DNA of 64,000 nucleotides, taken from the NCBI RefSeq assembly GCF_040954645.1, contig NC_092805.1, positions 76,382,257 through 76,446,256 of the forward strand. Reading direction: 5' to 3'. This DNA comes from Diabrotica undecimpunctata. Its lineage: Eukaryota > Arthropoda > Insecta > Coleoptera > Chrysomelidae. The notes under the pieces were generated by a model that ran no database searches, had not been told where the DNA came from, and saw only the letters and a list, made by a program, of their open reading frames with translations. Shown here piece after piece: positions 36,050-46,159 of this stretch (position 1 is its first letter; each line of letters starts with the position of its first letter). The position numbers and the translations under genes were made by a program.

Positions 36050-36057
<8 letters not shown>
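34647..36057 (+). repeat. 3' LTR of Ty3/gypsy element
   Basis: Near-identical to the 5' LTR. Visible differences include three bases clustered near 35215, single changes near 35326 and 35558, one near 36050, and a T-run length change near 35606. It ends directly in (AT)n. Confidence 0.95.

Positions 36058-36109
<52 letters not shown>
36055..36109. repeat. (AT)n microsatellite
   Basis: AT tract at the right border of the Ty3/gypsy element. It is presumably the other half of the tract at 27839. Confidence 0.95.
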
Positions 36110-36117
<8 letters not shown>

Positions 36118-36649
36118 GGGTGAGTTTTGTTAGTTGTTAATTTTATAAATATATTTGTTACAAGTAGTTTTGCTTTTATTTCAGTTCCTGCTTACAGTTA
36201 TAATATAGCAGAACAAGGTCAATAGTGTCTTTTTCGGTTTTTAAACATTATTACAGGGTATTATATCAATAATACTTTATTCCTTGTTGTTCATAACTTC
36301 ATTTATTTTTTCGTTAATTTCCTTCAGAAATTAGCTGGCGCCCATTTCAGTATTTTCCTAGGCATCTCCGTATATTCTCTTATCTTACCCCTTTTATAGT
36401 TCCAGATTTTCAGGTGCATTATTATATTGTATTCTTTTGGTTAAAAGATCTCTTATCCCCTTATCTCAAAGCCAAATTCTAGTGTAGTGAGGCTAGCCCG
36501 AATTCTTGCTTGAGGTTTTGTGTCCCTGTGTTCTTTTGAGCTAAGCCATTCTTTTTATTATAACTTCTTTGCTAGTTCTTCTCTAATTTATCATCTCCTT
36601 CTCCATATACCCCCCCCCTAAATTTTATTTAGGTTTCACCATAACACAT
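36110..36649. other. Unassigned sequence, possible LTR-element remnant
   Basis: No coding sequence. AGCTGGCGCCCATTTCAG near 36333 looks like the TGGCGCCC primer-binding site of an LTR element, so the sequence left of it could be an LTR remnant. A C9 run occurs near 36610. Support is weak. Confidence 0.3.
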
Positions 36650-36945
36650 GATAAATTATTAATTTCAAAATTTCACCTTGTATTATTCATTATAGACCCT
36701 ACATGATATAGTTCGTTGAAATCAGGTTGTTGAGAATCTTTTACAAACATAAAAATATACAGGGTGTTTCATTAAAAGTAAGGATATGGACTATGCCAGA
36801 CTTGCGTGGATCACCCTGCACATTTAAATTTATGTTTAAAAAGCGCACATTTAAATTTAAAAGTTAACGTGTCCCACAGTTTTTTATTATTTTATATAAT
36901 AAGGACACAAACAATTTTATTCCATAAGTGGTTTCCACACTGTAT
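36650..36945 (+). mobile_element. Solo end of the Tc/mariner-like element (inverted copy)
   Basis: This is the reverse complement of about 19130-19420. The shared landmarks are ACCTTGTATTATTCATTATA, CATGATATAGTTCGTTGA, TATACAGGGTGTTTCA, GTGGATCACCCTGCA and CCATAAGTGGTTTCCACAC. No transposase follows. Divergence from the 19-kb copy is moderate. Confidence 0.8.
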
Positions 36946-37035
36946 ATATAATTCTGAAAGAAGACATTTTTCAAACTATGATTCACAAATTGAACCCTTC
37001 ATATCTTCATGATAATCTAGATTAACGTCTTTATA
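36946..37035 (-). pseudogene. Fragment of the NPIELIW-type transposase
   Basis: GAAAGAAGACATTTTTCAAA and CATGATAATCTAGA match about 17190-17275 in the same orientation with scattered differences. Only about 90 bp survive. Confidence 0.65.
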
Positions 37036-38318
37036 TATAGCGATACCCGATGTTTTCATTGGCTCTTGGTCCACGTGGACTGATCAACAATTCGATGATA
37101 ACTTGGTGACTGCCCATATTTTCAAACATAATACCAGGCACATCTGAATGTAAATATCGATGAGAATATTAAAAGTTTGTATTATTATACATCTCAGTCA
37201 TTGATAATTTTACAGTTAATAACTACTCCTGGTAGAGTACTTTTATTTTAATTTTTATTGCCTGCTTTTATTACAGATAAATATATTTTTACACAGTCTC
37301 ACCGAAATAAGAGGCGACTTTAATTATTTTTAGTGCTAATCATAGTAGCATTGGTGAATAATCTTATTAGAGGTGCAGGTTTATATTATTCCTTTGCTAA
37401 GTTCGGCCAAATAGGGGAGTTTCTTTAGTATCAAAGTAAAAAAAAAACACTAAAACTTTATTGAAATATTTTTAATTTCACTTATTTTATAAATGGTACA
37501 AAACCTGTATCACAGGACAAAAATTCTGAAGCACATACCTAATAATATTAAAAATCTTAGTTTTAAATATGATTTAAAAACCACTTGGGCTTCCAGTCTG
37601 TTAAGATAGTACAAATAATTATTATTAGAGCTCTTTTAGGAATATATTATGTCGTCAAGGAACTTTCAGGAATCGATTTGTACAAAAACTTTAACTTTTT
37701 ACAGTACATTCTGAAAACAAAATAAAATAGAGGCTTTTATTTAATACTATATAACTTTATAAATTCAGTGTCAAAAATTAACATAACTCACCAATATTTC
37801 AATTGCTCATTGATTTATTACAAAAAAAAAATAATAAAAATTATTCTGGATAAACGAAAATAACTGTGTAAATGATAAGTACACTAACTTTATTTGTTTC
37901 AAAGCCAGTTCAAAAGTTATGCTAGCTAGAAAGTAAATGTAGAACAATAAAATATATATGTAGAACAATAAAACTGGTAGGTACTCCTTTATCATTAAAT
38001 GTTTTTACATCCTGAGACTGACGATGTACATCATTGTACGTAACAATAGAGCAACGAAAGGTAAAACTTTACATGGAATTTGGAAAAACCGCTACTTAAA
38101 TTTATAATTTATTGAAATGGTAGTAAATGGGTATCGCGCACACGTATGTTTTAGTGGTGTAAGACCGCAACAATATTCCTATTGGCACTTTCAACAACAA
38201 CCGTCGAAGCATTGATGATTGTTTTTTGCAAATACACACACTTGAAAATAGAAAAATAGAAAGGATGCAGAGATACACGGGATACTTTCTTCCACTAACG
38301 ACTTCTCCACCCTTTTAA
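37036..38318. other. Unassigned AT-rich region
   Basis: No gene, RNA or repeat was recognised. Short AT-rich open frames only. Confidence 0.4.
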
Positions 38319-38480
38319 GATTTGCTGGTAGAGATAAGAAATTCCAGACTCATGGAAATCGGCGGAGGTTATCTTTTTACTCAAAAAGAGCAATAAAAGT
38401 GAATGCAGAACTTATAAACGCGTTAGTTTATTTAATAGTTAATATAAAATCTACGCGAAGATTCTAAACAACAGACTAAG
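38319..38480 (+). pseudogene. LINE reverse-transcriptase fragment
   Basis: The plus strand encodes IPDSWKSAEVIFLLKKSNKS, then ECRTYKRVSLFN, then KSTRRF-like sequence after a frameshift. This is the start of the RT domain (P-x-W...LLKK...C-Y...SL-N) of an RTE- or CR1-like LINE. Confidence 0.65.
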
Positions 38481-40013
38481 TATGTAAATTATAATTTGTT
38501 AATTATATATACAGATGAATTCCACAATTTTTATTCATAATTTATACAAAATTTATAACAATTAGTTTGTATAAAATATATTTGTAATGTTTTTGGGAAG
38601 TGATTGTAGTTATAATAAGCATCATTCAAGAAAAATTAACACCTATAGATTTGACTTTCACATAAAGAATTAATTTTTTGTAAAATTTCTTGTTAAAGGA
38701 TATTATTTAATAGTTTAATTTATAAATATTTAAATTGCTTATCATAACCTTTTCTACTACTAATATTAAGAAAAAAGTAAAATTTGCAAAATAAATATTT
38801 CAAATTGTTTAAAGAAATTCCTCGGTTAAATAAACAATTCACAAATTAACTAAATGCATTTTTATGATCTATGCCATGAGGTACACCAAATATTAAAAAA
38901 TTAAAAAAACATCAATTTTAGTTGATTAGAACCGGAGATATTGCGACTTTTATAAATTTGAATTTATGAATTTAGTTTTGAAATAATAAAATCGATTCAC
39001 TTTTAAACCCTTTATCCTTGGCGCAACACGCACGGCTCATTAATCCTTTTTAAATATTTTTGTCTAAACTTGAACTCTTAATCTTTCCAATGGTCCCTTT
39101 TAAATTGTTTATTGTTTGTAAACAAAGCCGCAGTAAATTTTTGAAAAAAAGGGCTAGCTGGGGTTTTAAGTTTTAAATCACAGTACGCTTTCAGAATTCA
39201 TGAAGACCAAATAGTTTACGAATAATAACGCTGTAATAAAATTGTAATTGCAATTTGAAAGCTGAATATTTGTCATATTGTCCTTATTCTCTATTATAGT
39301 TTTCTGTGAATTTTTAGAAAAGTTATTAGTAATTTTCAAAACATGGATTTTTGAAGCTTTTTTGTAATAATTAAGCAACAAATTAACAAAAATTACTTTA
39401 CAAGCCTCGTTTTAACGGATTTTCTATGATTTTTCAGTAAGATTGTGTCACTTTTCCATATAATTGAGGGTCTTTACCCTTAGTATTTAAAATCAAATAG
39501 CGATATTACATTGTTTATAAGTAGAAAATTACGTTTAATCTTTTACATATTTTGTTTATTACATATTGTTATCACCAAACTTATCAAAAACAGTTGTTAG
39601 ATACCTGTATCAACGAGTATCATGGGCAAATCGTTAGTTCGCTGGACTAATAACTAATATGGCTCCAGAACTTATTGACTGAATTGTTAATTTAAAATTT
39701 CTTTAGCTGAATACACGAATAACATTTTAAGAGAAAACGCAAATATAGTTATATTATTATTAGAATATTAGTAAAACATTACTTTCATAGTGTTTTGGTA
39801 ATATGCAAATACCAACTAAATTTTTGATATGGCAACACCACATTCGCCGTAAATCCCATTTATAACCTATCCAATCTCTTTCTGGAAAGTTTTCTAAAAT
39901 TTTCTACGTTTGCACACAGAAACCACGATCTCTCACTTGCTATGCTCAAAGTTACTCAAAACAAATGTGTCTCACTATTAGGGACAACCCTAGATAAATC
40001 TTCACCTTCTTAG
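38481..40013. other. Unassigned AT-rich region
   Basis: No confident coding sequence. The part at 39000-39420 has a slightly different texture (AACAAAGCCGCAGTAAATTT, 39121) that may belong to a dispersed repeat, but nothing in the window matches it. Confidence 0.35.
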
Positions 40014-40290
40014 TTATGAACAATCTTTGGGGTCACTATTCTTGACCAGATTTGCCAACTCGACTGCACTGTGTCCTAAAAGTTGCTTCAAATCACACAC
40101 AAACTTATACACGAATCGTTTGCCATGCACCTTAGATATCATATCACCGTCGTAGTAGTACCTTAAAGCTCTCTGAATTATGAAAAACTCTTAAAGAGTT
40201 TTTCATAATTCATCTTTGGTTTGTTTTTCCTGTCTCCCCACAGAGCAGCTACGACTTCGGGGTGATTCAGCCTGAACTCTCCTTCTATAC
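40014..40290 (-). pseudogene. ETS-domain exon of a GABP-alpha/Ets97D-like gene, broken
   Basis: On the minus strand a 3' splice-site-like TTTTTAG ends at 40291. From 40290 the frame reads [20 protein letters not shown] and [10 protein letters not shown], and then, after an insertion, [40 protein letters not shown] and NLVKN, ending at a stop at 40014. This is the second half of an ETS DNA-binding domain, including recognition helix 3, closest in my reading to GABP-alpha/Ets97D. A net insertion of about 20 bp inside the conserved [15 protein letters not shown] stretch forms an 18-bp palindrome (40175-40211), introduces a stop and shifts the frame. Either it is a duplicated genomic exon that became a pseudogene, or a true exon with an allele or assembly error. 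Confidence 0.8.
40175..40211. repeat. Perfect 18-bp palindrome inside ETS coding sequence
   Basis: GAATTATGAAAAACTCTT, one base, then its exact reverse complement. One arm is the native coding sequence (MNYEKL codons) and the other is an inverted duplicate of it. Confidence 0.9.
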
Positions 40291-40291
40291 C

Positions 40292-41400
40292 TAAAAACGT
40301 TATATCGATCGTTTAAGAATTGAAGATTGGACATTAATAAAGTCAGCTAAATGGACCACTGTATATAATAATGAATGAAACTGTAACGTGGGGCACACAC
40401 AAGTTTTAGTAACTAGTACTGGAAGTAGTAGCGAAAGCATTTACGTATACGGTTACAATTATGCAAATCGATTTGATGATCAAAAGAAACAAGATATGCA
40501 AAAGATTCTATAGTATTTGAAAAAAAAACAAAACAATGTTACATTAATGGTACACTGTTTCCAAAGCTACAGACTGTTTTTTTTCTGACGTTTCACGTCA
40601 AAACATTATTAAAAGTGGTACGGCTAACGGTTACGTCCGCTACCCTATCGCCGTTGATAAATAGAAACGTAAGCAACAGTCAATTTTATTCCAAGGTCTA
40701 TAAAACCCAAGAAACAATGTACCATTAAAAAAACCTGTCGTGAAAGCCTACACACTTTGATAAAAGTGATTTGTTTGAATAAAAAAAATGGTCTCGTTAA
40801 AAATTATGTTACAAAAGATAAAGGACAAAGACGATAGAAGAATGAAAATAAGAAAAAGCTGCCTTAATCACACACACACACACACAAAATGAAATACTAA
40901 ATACAATGATAGAATAATGAGAGAAAAATGTTAATACAAAACAGAATATCTAAACGGCTCTCAGGAAAAACATGGGACACGCCAAGAAAAATAACAGATA
41001 AATGATAATATGAATGAATGAAATATATAGCCATAAAAAGAAAAAATAAAGGGTGGATACAAATTAGAAGAGCAGTAAAAAGAATTAAAAAAAAAACATA
41101 GCCATAGATAGAATATCACAATCATCACAGCTTCGGTAACGATATAGTCTTGATAGTCAAAACAAAGAGAGAAAACGGGGATAAAGTAAAAGGAGAAAAG
41201 AAAAAAAGGTATACTAAGAAATAAAAAATAAGGAAAAATAAAGGCAATGAGAAAATGGATAGAAGAGTAAGTAAGAAAATCAAAAACTGGATAAGACTAG
41301 GAAAAGTAAAAAGACAGTAACGGTAAGGAGGAGAAAAGCGTGGCAGTAAGAAGAAAAAATGGGAGGTAGTAGATACGTAGGCAACAGTTTTTAGTGGAAG
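40292..41400. other. Unassigned region up to the assembly gap
   Basis: The first part would be intron if the ETS segment is an exon. A (CA)n tract lies at about 40869-40887. Purine-rich A/G sequence dominates 41000-41390. No gene was recognised. Confidence 0.4.
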
Positions 41401-41500
41401 NNNNNNNNNNNNNNNNNNNNNNNNNNNNNNNNNNNNNNNNNNNNNNNNNNNNNNNNNNNNNNNNNNNNNNNNNNNNNNNNNNNNNNNNNNNNNNNNNNNN
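41401..41500. other. Assembly gap (100 N)
   Basis: Exactly 100 Ns, a conventional placeholder for a gap of unknown size. It falls at the edge of a tandem array that would be hard to assemble. Confidence 0.99.
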
Positions 41501-42170
41501 TATTCTAATTTCTGCAAGCCGAACGGACACACACATACATACACACACACACTTACACACGCACACACAAAGGAACACACACACACACACACATACACTC
41601 TTCATCTCTCGACTCCTACCAATTAGTCGCTCCTTACAGCAAGCATGGCCTTCTTGCCACGGCCGTATTCTTATCTCTGCGAGCCGAACCGATACACACA
41701 CTCACACACACACGCACGCACACACGCACACACACACACACAAATACACTCTTCACCTCTCGACTCCTACCCATTGGTCGCCTCTTACGACAGGCATGGC
41801 CTTCTTACCACGGCTGTATTTTTATCTCTGCGAGCCGAAGGGACACACACACACATACACACACACATACACACACATTCTCACACACACACACACGCGC
41901 ACACACGTACACTCTTCACCTCTCGACTCCAACCCATTAGTCGCCTCTTACGACAGGCATTGCCTTCTTGCCACCGCTGTTTTGTTATCTCTGCGAGCCG
42001 AAGGGACACACACACATACACACACACTCACACACACACACACACGCACACACGCACGCACAAATACATTCTTCACCTCTCGACTCCTACCCATTAGTCG
42101 CCCCTTACGACTGGCATGGCTTTCTTGCCACGGCTGTTTTCTTATCTCTGCGAGCCGAAGACACACACAA
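41501..42170. repeat. CA-rich minisatellite, about 150-165 bp unit
   Basis: TCTCTGCGAGCCGAA recurs at about 41674, 41824, 41988 and 42144, with a variant at 41509. Each is followed by a (CA)n-type block of variable length, and then CTCTCGACTCCTACCCATTA, a GTCGCCTCTTACGAC segment and GGCATGGCCTTCTTGCCACG. At least four full units are present and the left side is cut by the gap. The THTHTH and VCVCVC open frames over it are artefacts. Confidence 0.9.
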
Positions 42171-42772
42171 GATTTTGAAGTAAGGAATGACTGGAAATAA
42201 TGATACTGGAGATAATCACCTGAAATACAAAATACTAAAGACTAATCTTATCTTGCTATATTATATACTTGTTAGTAGAAACTGAAATAAAACGCAAAAT
42301 ATCAATGATAAATATATTGATAGCAATATGTATATAGATACAGAAATATTAACAATAGACATATAATGTAAAAACTAACAAAATTCAAATTTATCAAAAG
42401 TGAGTTTGGTCAGTACTCCTTATATCCTCTTTAAAAAAAAAACACTTTAAATGTATTTCCCTCCCCTAATATATCAAAATTATATAAGTTTTATTTACCC
42501 AGACCTGATTTAAGAAAAAAAACCAAAAACCTACTATTTATATTGATATATTAAGGTATACATATCCAAAAAGATGGTTGACTTACCTGAAAAATATTTT
42601 TAAAAATATAACCTGTATTTAATTTTAAAAAACTCTTTGTTAGCAACCATGTCTTAACAGCACAGTCTGTAAAAATACCAAAGAATATATACTTCGACTG
42701 TTCGACTTCATCTAATTTACAAAGAATATAGACGCTTTATATTTAGACGCTTTAGACCACTAATAACCGCAT
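42171..42772. other. Unassigned AT-rich spacer
   Basis: Nothing was recognised between the minisatellite and the GC-richer block beginning at 42773. Confidence 0.4.
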
Positions 42773-42890
42773 GGGCGCGTTCAGCAGACGGAGCAGCTAC
42801 CACTCCGCTACTTCCGAATCCATCGGTTAGCGCTGGACCAAATGTCATAAGTCAAAACCTGCTGGATTCCGCTACCGCTACCTTATCTGT
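42773..42890. repeat. Repeat end with GGGCGCGTTCAG terminus (left)
   Basis: A 22-bp sequence starting GGGCGCGTTCAGCAGACG (42773-42794) occurs in exact reverse complement at 63673-63694. Both are followed inward by CGCTAC-rich sequence (here CTCCGCTACTTCCG and CCGCTACCGCTACC). It is probably the terminus of a repeat family or MITE. Confidence 0.7.
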
Positions 42891-42929
42891 CAATGTCAAA
42901 TAATTTGTCATTCTAAAAATTAAGTAGAC

Positions 42930-43772
42930 TTTACATTACATGATTTTATCATATGATAATATCATATGAGATTTGTTATGATTCCTCGTTTCTATGATGT
43001 TTTAAAAAATCGTGTTTACACTGCATGATAACTTATGACTTATGATATGAGTGACAATGAGTGACGTTTTCTTGATTTTTCTTTTTGTTTATGGTCATAG
43101 AGATATTAGACACAGTATAGGTATCAACTATTAGGTTGAAACCATTATAATGGAAAATAAATCGTTGATTGCATTGGCTTCCCGACTTTTAATAATAACA
43201 CGCCGGCAACAACTGCGTACAGATTACAGCAGTAAGAAGAAAAAGATCAGACGCCTTTGGGCTTGCAGGTGGCTCTTACGAAGAAATCGTGGACAGGGTA
43301 TATCAAATTTAGTGTTGATATTATACCAAATTAAAAATAATTAATAAACAAACTAAACTAAAAGTATGACTAAGAAGACTATAAAACGCTAAACTAAGAA
43401 TAAAATAAACTAAATAAATAATAAAAGAAAAATACGATACAATAGCACACATTAGATAACAGGTTCAATATCAATGCAACAAACAATAAATAAATAAATA
43501 AAGAATATTATTGTCTCTTGGTAAGGGAATGTCGCTGAATTGACATAAGAATAAGGCGCGATATTTAAATATGTTGGTGTTACCGGTATTATTACCGAAA
43601 ATCATATTTATGATTTTATCATGCGGAATAGGTACCGTCCTATTCTCCTGTGACAAGCTATGACAGTGCTTATGACAAAATCATATGACAAATCACACAG
43701 TGTAAACATGTAAATTTCACTTTATGACCAAATCATATGACAAATCACATGATAAATCATGTAGTGTAAAGT
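42930..43772 (+). mobile_element. PIF/Harbinger-like remnant with nested inverted ends
   Basis: The left end ACTTTACATTACATGATTTT (about 42931) matches the reverse complement of the right end (43736-43770, ATCATGTAGTGTAAAGT). A second, inner pair of the same type occurs near 43013 (TTTACACTGCATGATAA) and 43693 (CACACAGTGTAAACATG). Between them is a short Harbinger-like coding piece. The element is internally deleted. Confidence 0.65.
43150..43344 (+). pseudogene. Harbinger-like transposase N-terminal fragment
   Basis: Open frame of 64 aa with ATG at 43150. KKKKIRRLWACRWLLRRNRG resembles the W-x-R-WLLRR-x-x-G motif near the N-terminus of PIF/Harbinger (HARBI1-like) transposases. It then runs to a stop without the DDE catalytic domain. 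It is probably exon 1 of a deleted copy. Confidence 0.6.
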
Positions 43773-43872
43773 GTGTATTAAATATTTTTGTTCTTTGTTT
43801 ACGTTTGTCAGTAGATTGCCAATTTAGCTTGACTTTTAAATATTATTTAACTTTACGTCACATTCATATAAT

Positions 43873-44180
43873 GGACTACCTAAGTCTGACGTCACAATGG
43901 GCGGGGCTTAGAAGACCTTTCCAAACAAATCTCGTTTGCATGTGTTTCTCCCATAAGACTTTGGAAACGTTAGTTTTTTTTATATTTAAAAAAATAAATA
44001 AGGATTTTCGCTCCCAAATATCTATTTTGTACGATTGGTTTTATAGGTTGTTCGTGAATTTGTGAGGTAAGTGTATCAAAGTATTAAGATATTTACTGTC
44101 AAAGTTCATATTTTGAGGTTATATTGTGTGGGATTAAAACTTTAATTATTTTTTTCTTTATTTCAAGGTATTTTGTTGTC
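43873..44180 (+). repeat. Left terminal inverted repeat, 308 bp
   Basis: Matches the reverse complement of 50951-51258 over its whole length with scattered mismatches. The inner end reads TTTATTTCAAGGTATTTTGT on both sides. It probably holds the promoter of the SWIM/YqaJ gene. Confidence 0.9.
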
Positions 44181-44489
44181 ATTTTATCAGGGTTATTTTA
44201 TATTGTAAATCAATAAATCATTGAATTTATTTATGAAGTTGAAAAATATTTAAATTAATGTTTTATTCTTTGTAGGTGTCAGTGATTCTATCCCCTAAAA
44301 GACTAAAGATATTCGTTTTCTCCTAGTTTAAGTAGTGAATAAGGACTTTTAGTTTTAATATAATATTCTGTGGAAATCTTTCTATTAAATTGCTATAGTG
44401 AGTACTTAAAAAAATGTTTTTTGAATGTTGTAATGAATGTTGAAAATTGCAATAGTTTTTCAAGTTTATTTTTTAGATTTGAGCATATA

Positions 44490-46039
44490 ATGGCTAGTAA
44501 ACATGTGTTGAAGATATCCAGTATTACTGAATTCTTCAGTAATGACAACAAAATTATACGAAAGGGTGAAAATGCCCTTGAATCAAATCATGTGAAAAAA
44601 ATGTTGTTTGACCCTGATTTATTAATCATTAAGGGAGAAGTATTTGCAAGTATGAAAGACAAAACTTATAATGTTGAGGTAAGTTAACGATTTTTAAGTT
44701 TAGATGTGGGAATCTAAGTACTTAATTTTACCATTGCAGATTATGTTGAATAAATCATGGCAAATTACTGCTGCAAATTGTTCCTGTCCTAGGGGTATTA
44801 AATGCCATCATATAGCCACTATAGCTCTCTTTGGACATTACAATATATCAATTACTGATAAAACATGTACGTGGAACATTCCTGTCCAAAGTAAGACAGA
44901 AACTAAAACTGCAGAAGCACTATATCCTCCCAGGCCATATAAAGCCCTTAATAGAAAAATGTCATCCAATGAATTAGAACAATTAAAGATCAAATTAAGT
45001 AGTTTTGGTAATACTGTGGGATTCACTTGGCTTTTACAGGAAGAAAAGCAAGAGGCCGAAAGTATTGATATTTCATTAATTGAAGATATCATTTATTCAG
45101 AGGAAATGAAAATTTCAACAGATAAAAATTCTCATTTTCTAAAATGTTGTAGAATAAATGATGCAACGATAAAGAAAATAGTACATGAGACAACAGGCCA
45201 GGTACTCAATGAAAAATGGTTTCTTGCCAGAAAATATAGAATTACTTCTAGCAACTTTGGCTCCATTATTTCTTGTTGCAAGAGAAATAAGTATCCAGAA
45301 AGTTTATTTAAAACACTTATTGGTATGTACTGTTACATTTCTATTATTTTATTATTTGCAATCAAATACAATGCTTAAATTCTGAAGGTTTTCCATCAGA
45401 TTCTATTTCAATTAATTGTTTGCATATGACTAAAAATGGTAATGGAGATTAACTGAACTGTTGATATGTTTTAAGAATGTACACTATTATTTATAATAAA
45501 CACATTTTGTTTGCTTTCATATCTAGCTAAAGTAAAATATTTTTTTATCATTTTTAGGGGCTTATAATTTGGATGGCATCAAATCAATTCAGTGGGGAAG
45601 AACACACGAAAAGAGTGGTATAGAGTATCTCAGAAATACACTGAATTTGGATGTGCAGCCTACAGGTATTTGGCTGACAAAGTCAGGCTTATTAGGAGCT
45701 AGTCCAGATGGTTTAATTGGTGATGATGGCATTGTAGAAGTTAAGTGTCCATATACATTTCGGAATGAAAAATTATCTGAAAAGTTGAAAAATTCAGATA
45801 AATATATAATATCATATAATGATCAGGATGAAGTATTAATTAATACTGAACATAACTACTACCACCAAATTCAGGGCTGCCTGCATATTTTAGGACGACA
45901 AAATTGTTATTTATGTATATGGACGTTGAAGGAGATAATTACAGTTATAATAGAAAAAGATTTGACCTGGGCCCCAAACATTGATCTGTTAGAAAATTTT
46001 TATTTGGCTCAATATTTGCCAAAATTGTTGAATGAATGA
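44490..46039 (+). CDS. SWIM-finger/YqaJ nuclease protein of ISL2EU element (3 exons)
   Basis: Exons 44490-44678, 44740-45322 and 45558-46039. All junctions are GT-AG and keep frame (GAG|GTAAGT...GCAG|ATT; TTG|GTATGT...TTTAG|GGG), giving 417 aa. Residues about 70-90 carry a SWIM zinc finger (ANCSCPRGIKCHHIATIALF, a CxC...CxH pattern). The C-terminal part is a YqaJ/lambda-exonuclease-like nuclease: WGRTHEKSG (about 267), GASPDGLIGDDGIVEVKCPY (about 301-320, the D...ExK metal site) and NYYHQIQGCLHI. No stops interrupt it. YqaJ proteins digest or process DNA ends; in ISL2EU elements this second protein's role is unknown. The start was chosen at the first ATG before the conserved region; an upstream Met in another frame was not used. 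Confidence 0.88.
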
Positions 46040-46071
46040 CTGGTTATTTTTAACTGTACATTATGTTTTAC

Positions 46072-46074
<3 letters not shown>

Positions 46075-46131
<57 letters not shown>
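46075..46131. repeat. (AT)n microsatellite inside ISL2EU element
   Basis: AT tract just downstream of the YqaJ gene and adjacent to a LINE fragment. Confidence 0.95.
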
Positions 46132-46132
<1 letters not shown>

Positions 46133-46159
46133 TACTTGTTATGTTATGTTTGTAACTAG

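Larger units (their letters stand above)
27897..36057 (+). mobile_element. Ty3/gypsy LTR retrotransposon, nearly complete
   Basis: The element has two 1.41-kb LTRs (27897-29308 and 34647-36057), a primer-binding-like site right after the 5' LTR (TGGCTTCCAAAACG, 29309), a gag region (29712-31132), one long pol frame (to 34551), and a purine-rich tract (GGCGGGGA, about 34638) just before the 3' LTR. It sits inside (AT)n, so the target duplication cannot be resolved. By eye the LTRs differ at about six positions plus a T-run length change, so the insertion is recent. No env is present. Confidence 0.95.

Noticed and set aside
41501..42170. CRISPR-like regular repeats
   Set aside because: The unit is long, the spacer is CA microsatellite, and the genome is eukaryotic. 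It is a minisatellite.
41297..42200. Open frames of up to 268 aa rich in THTHTH or VCVCVC, spanning the N gap
   Set aside because: They are translations of the (CA)n minisatellite and of Ns.
44490..46039. YqaJ gene as a captured phage or bacterial recombination gene
   Set aside because: It has introns with GT-AG borders and lies within the TIRs of a known eukaryotic transposon type, so recent bacterial transfer is not needed.
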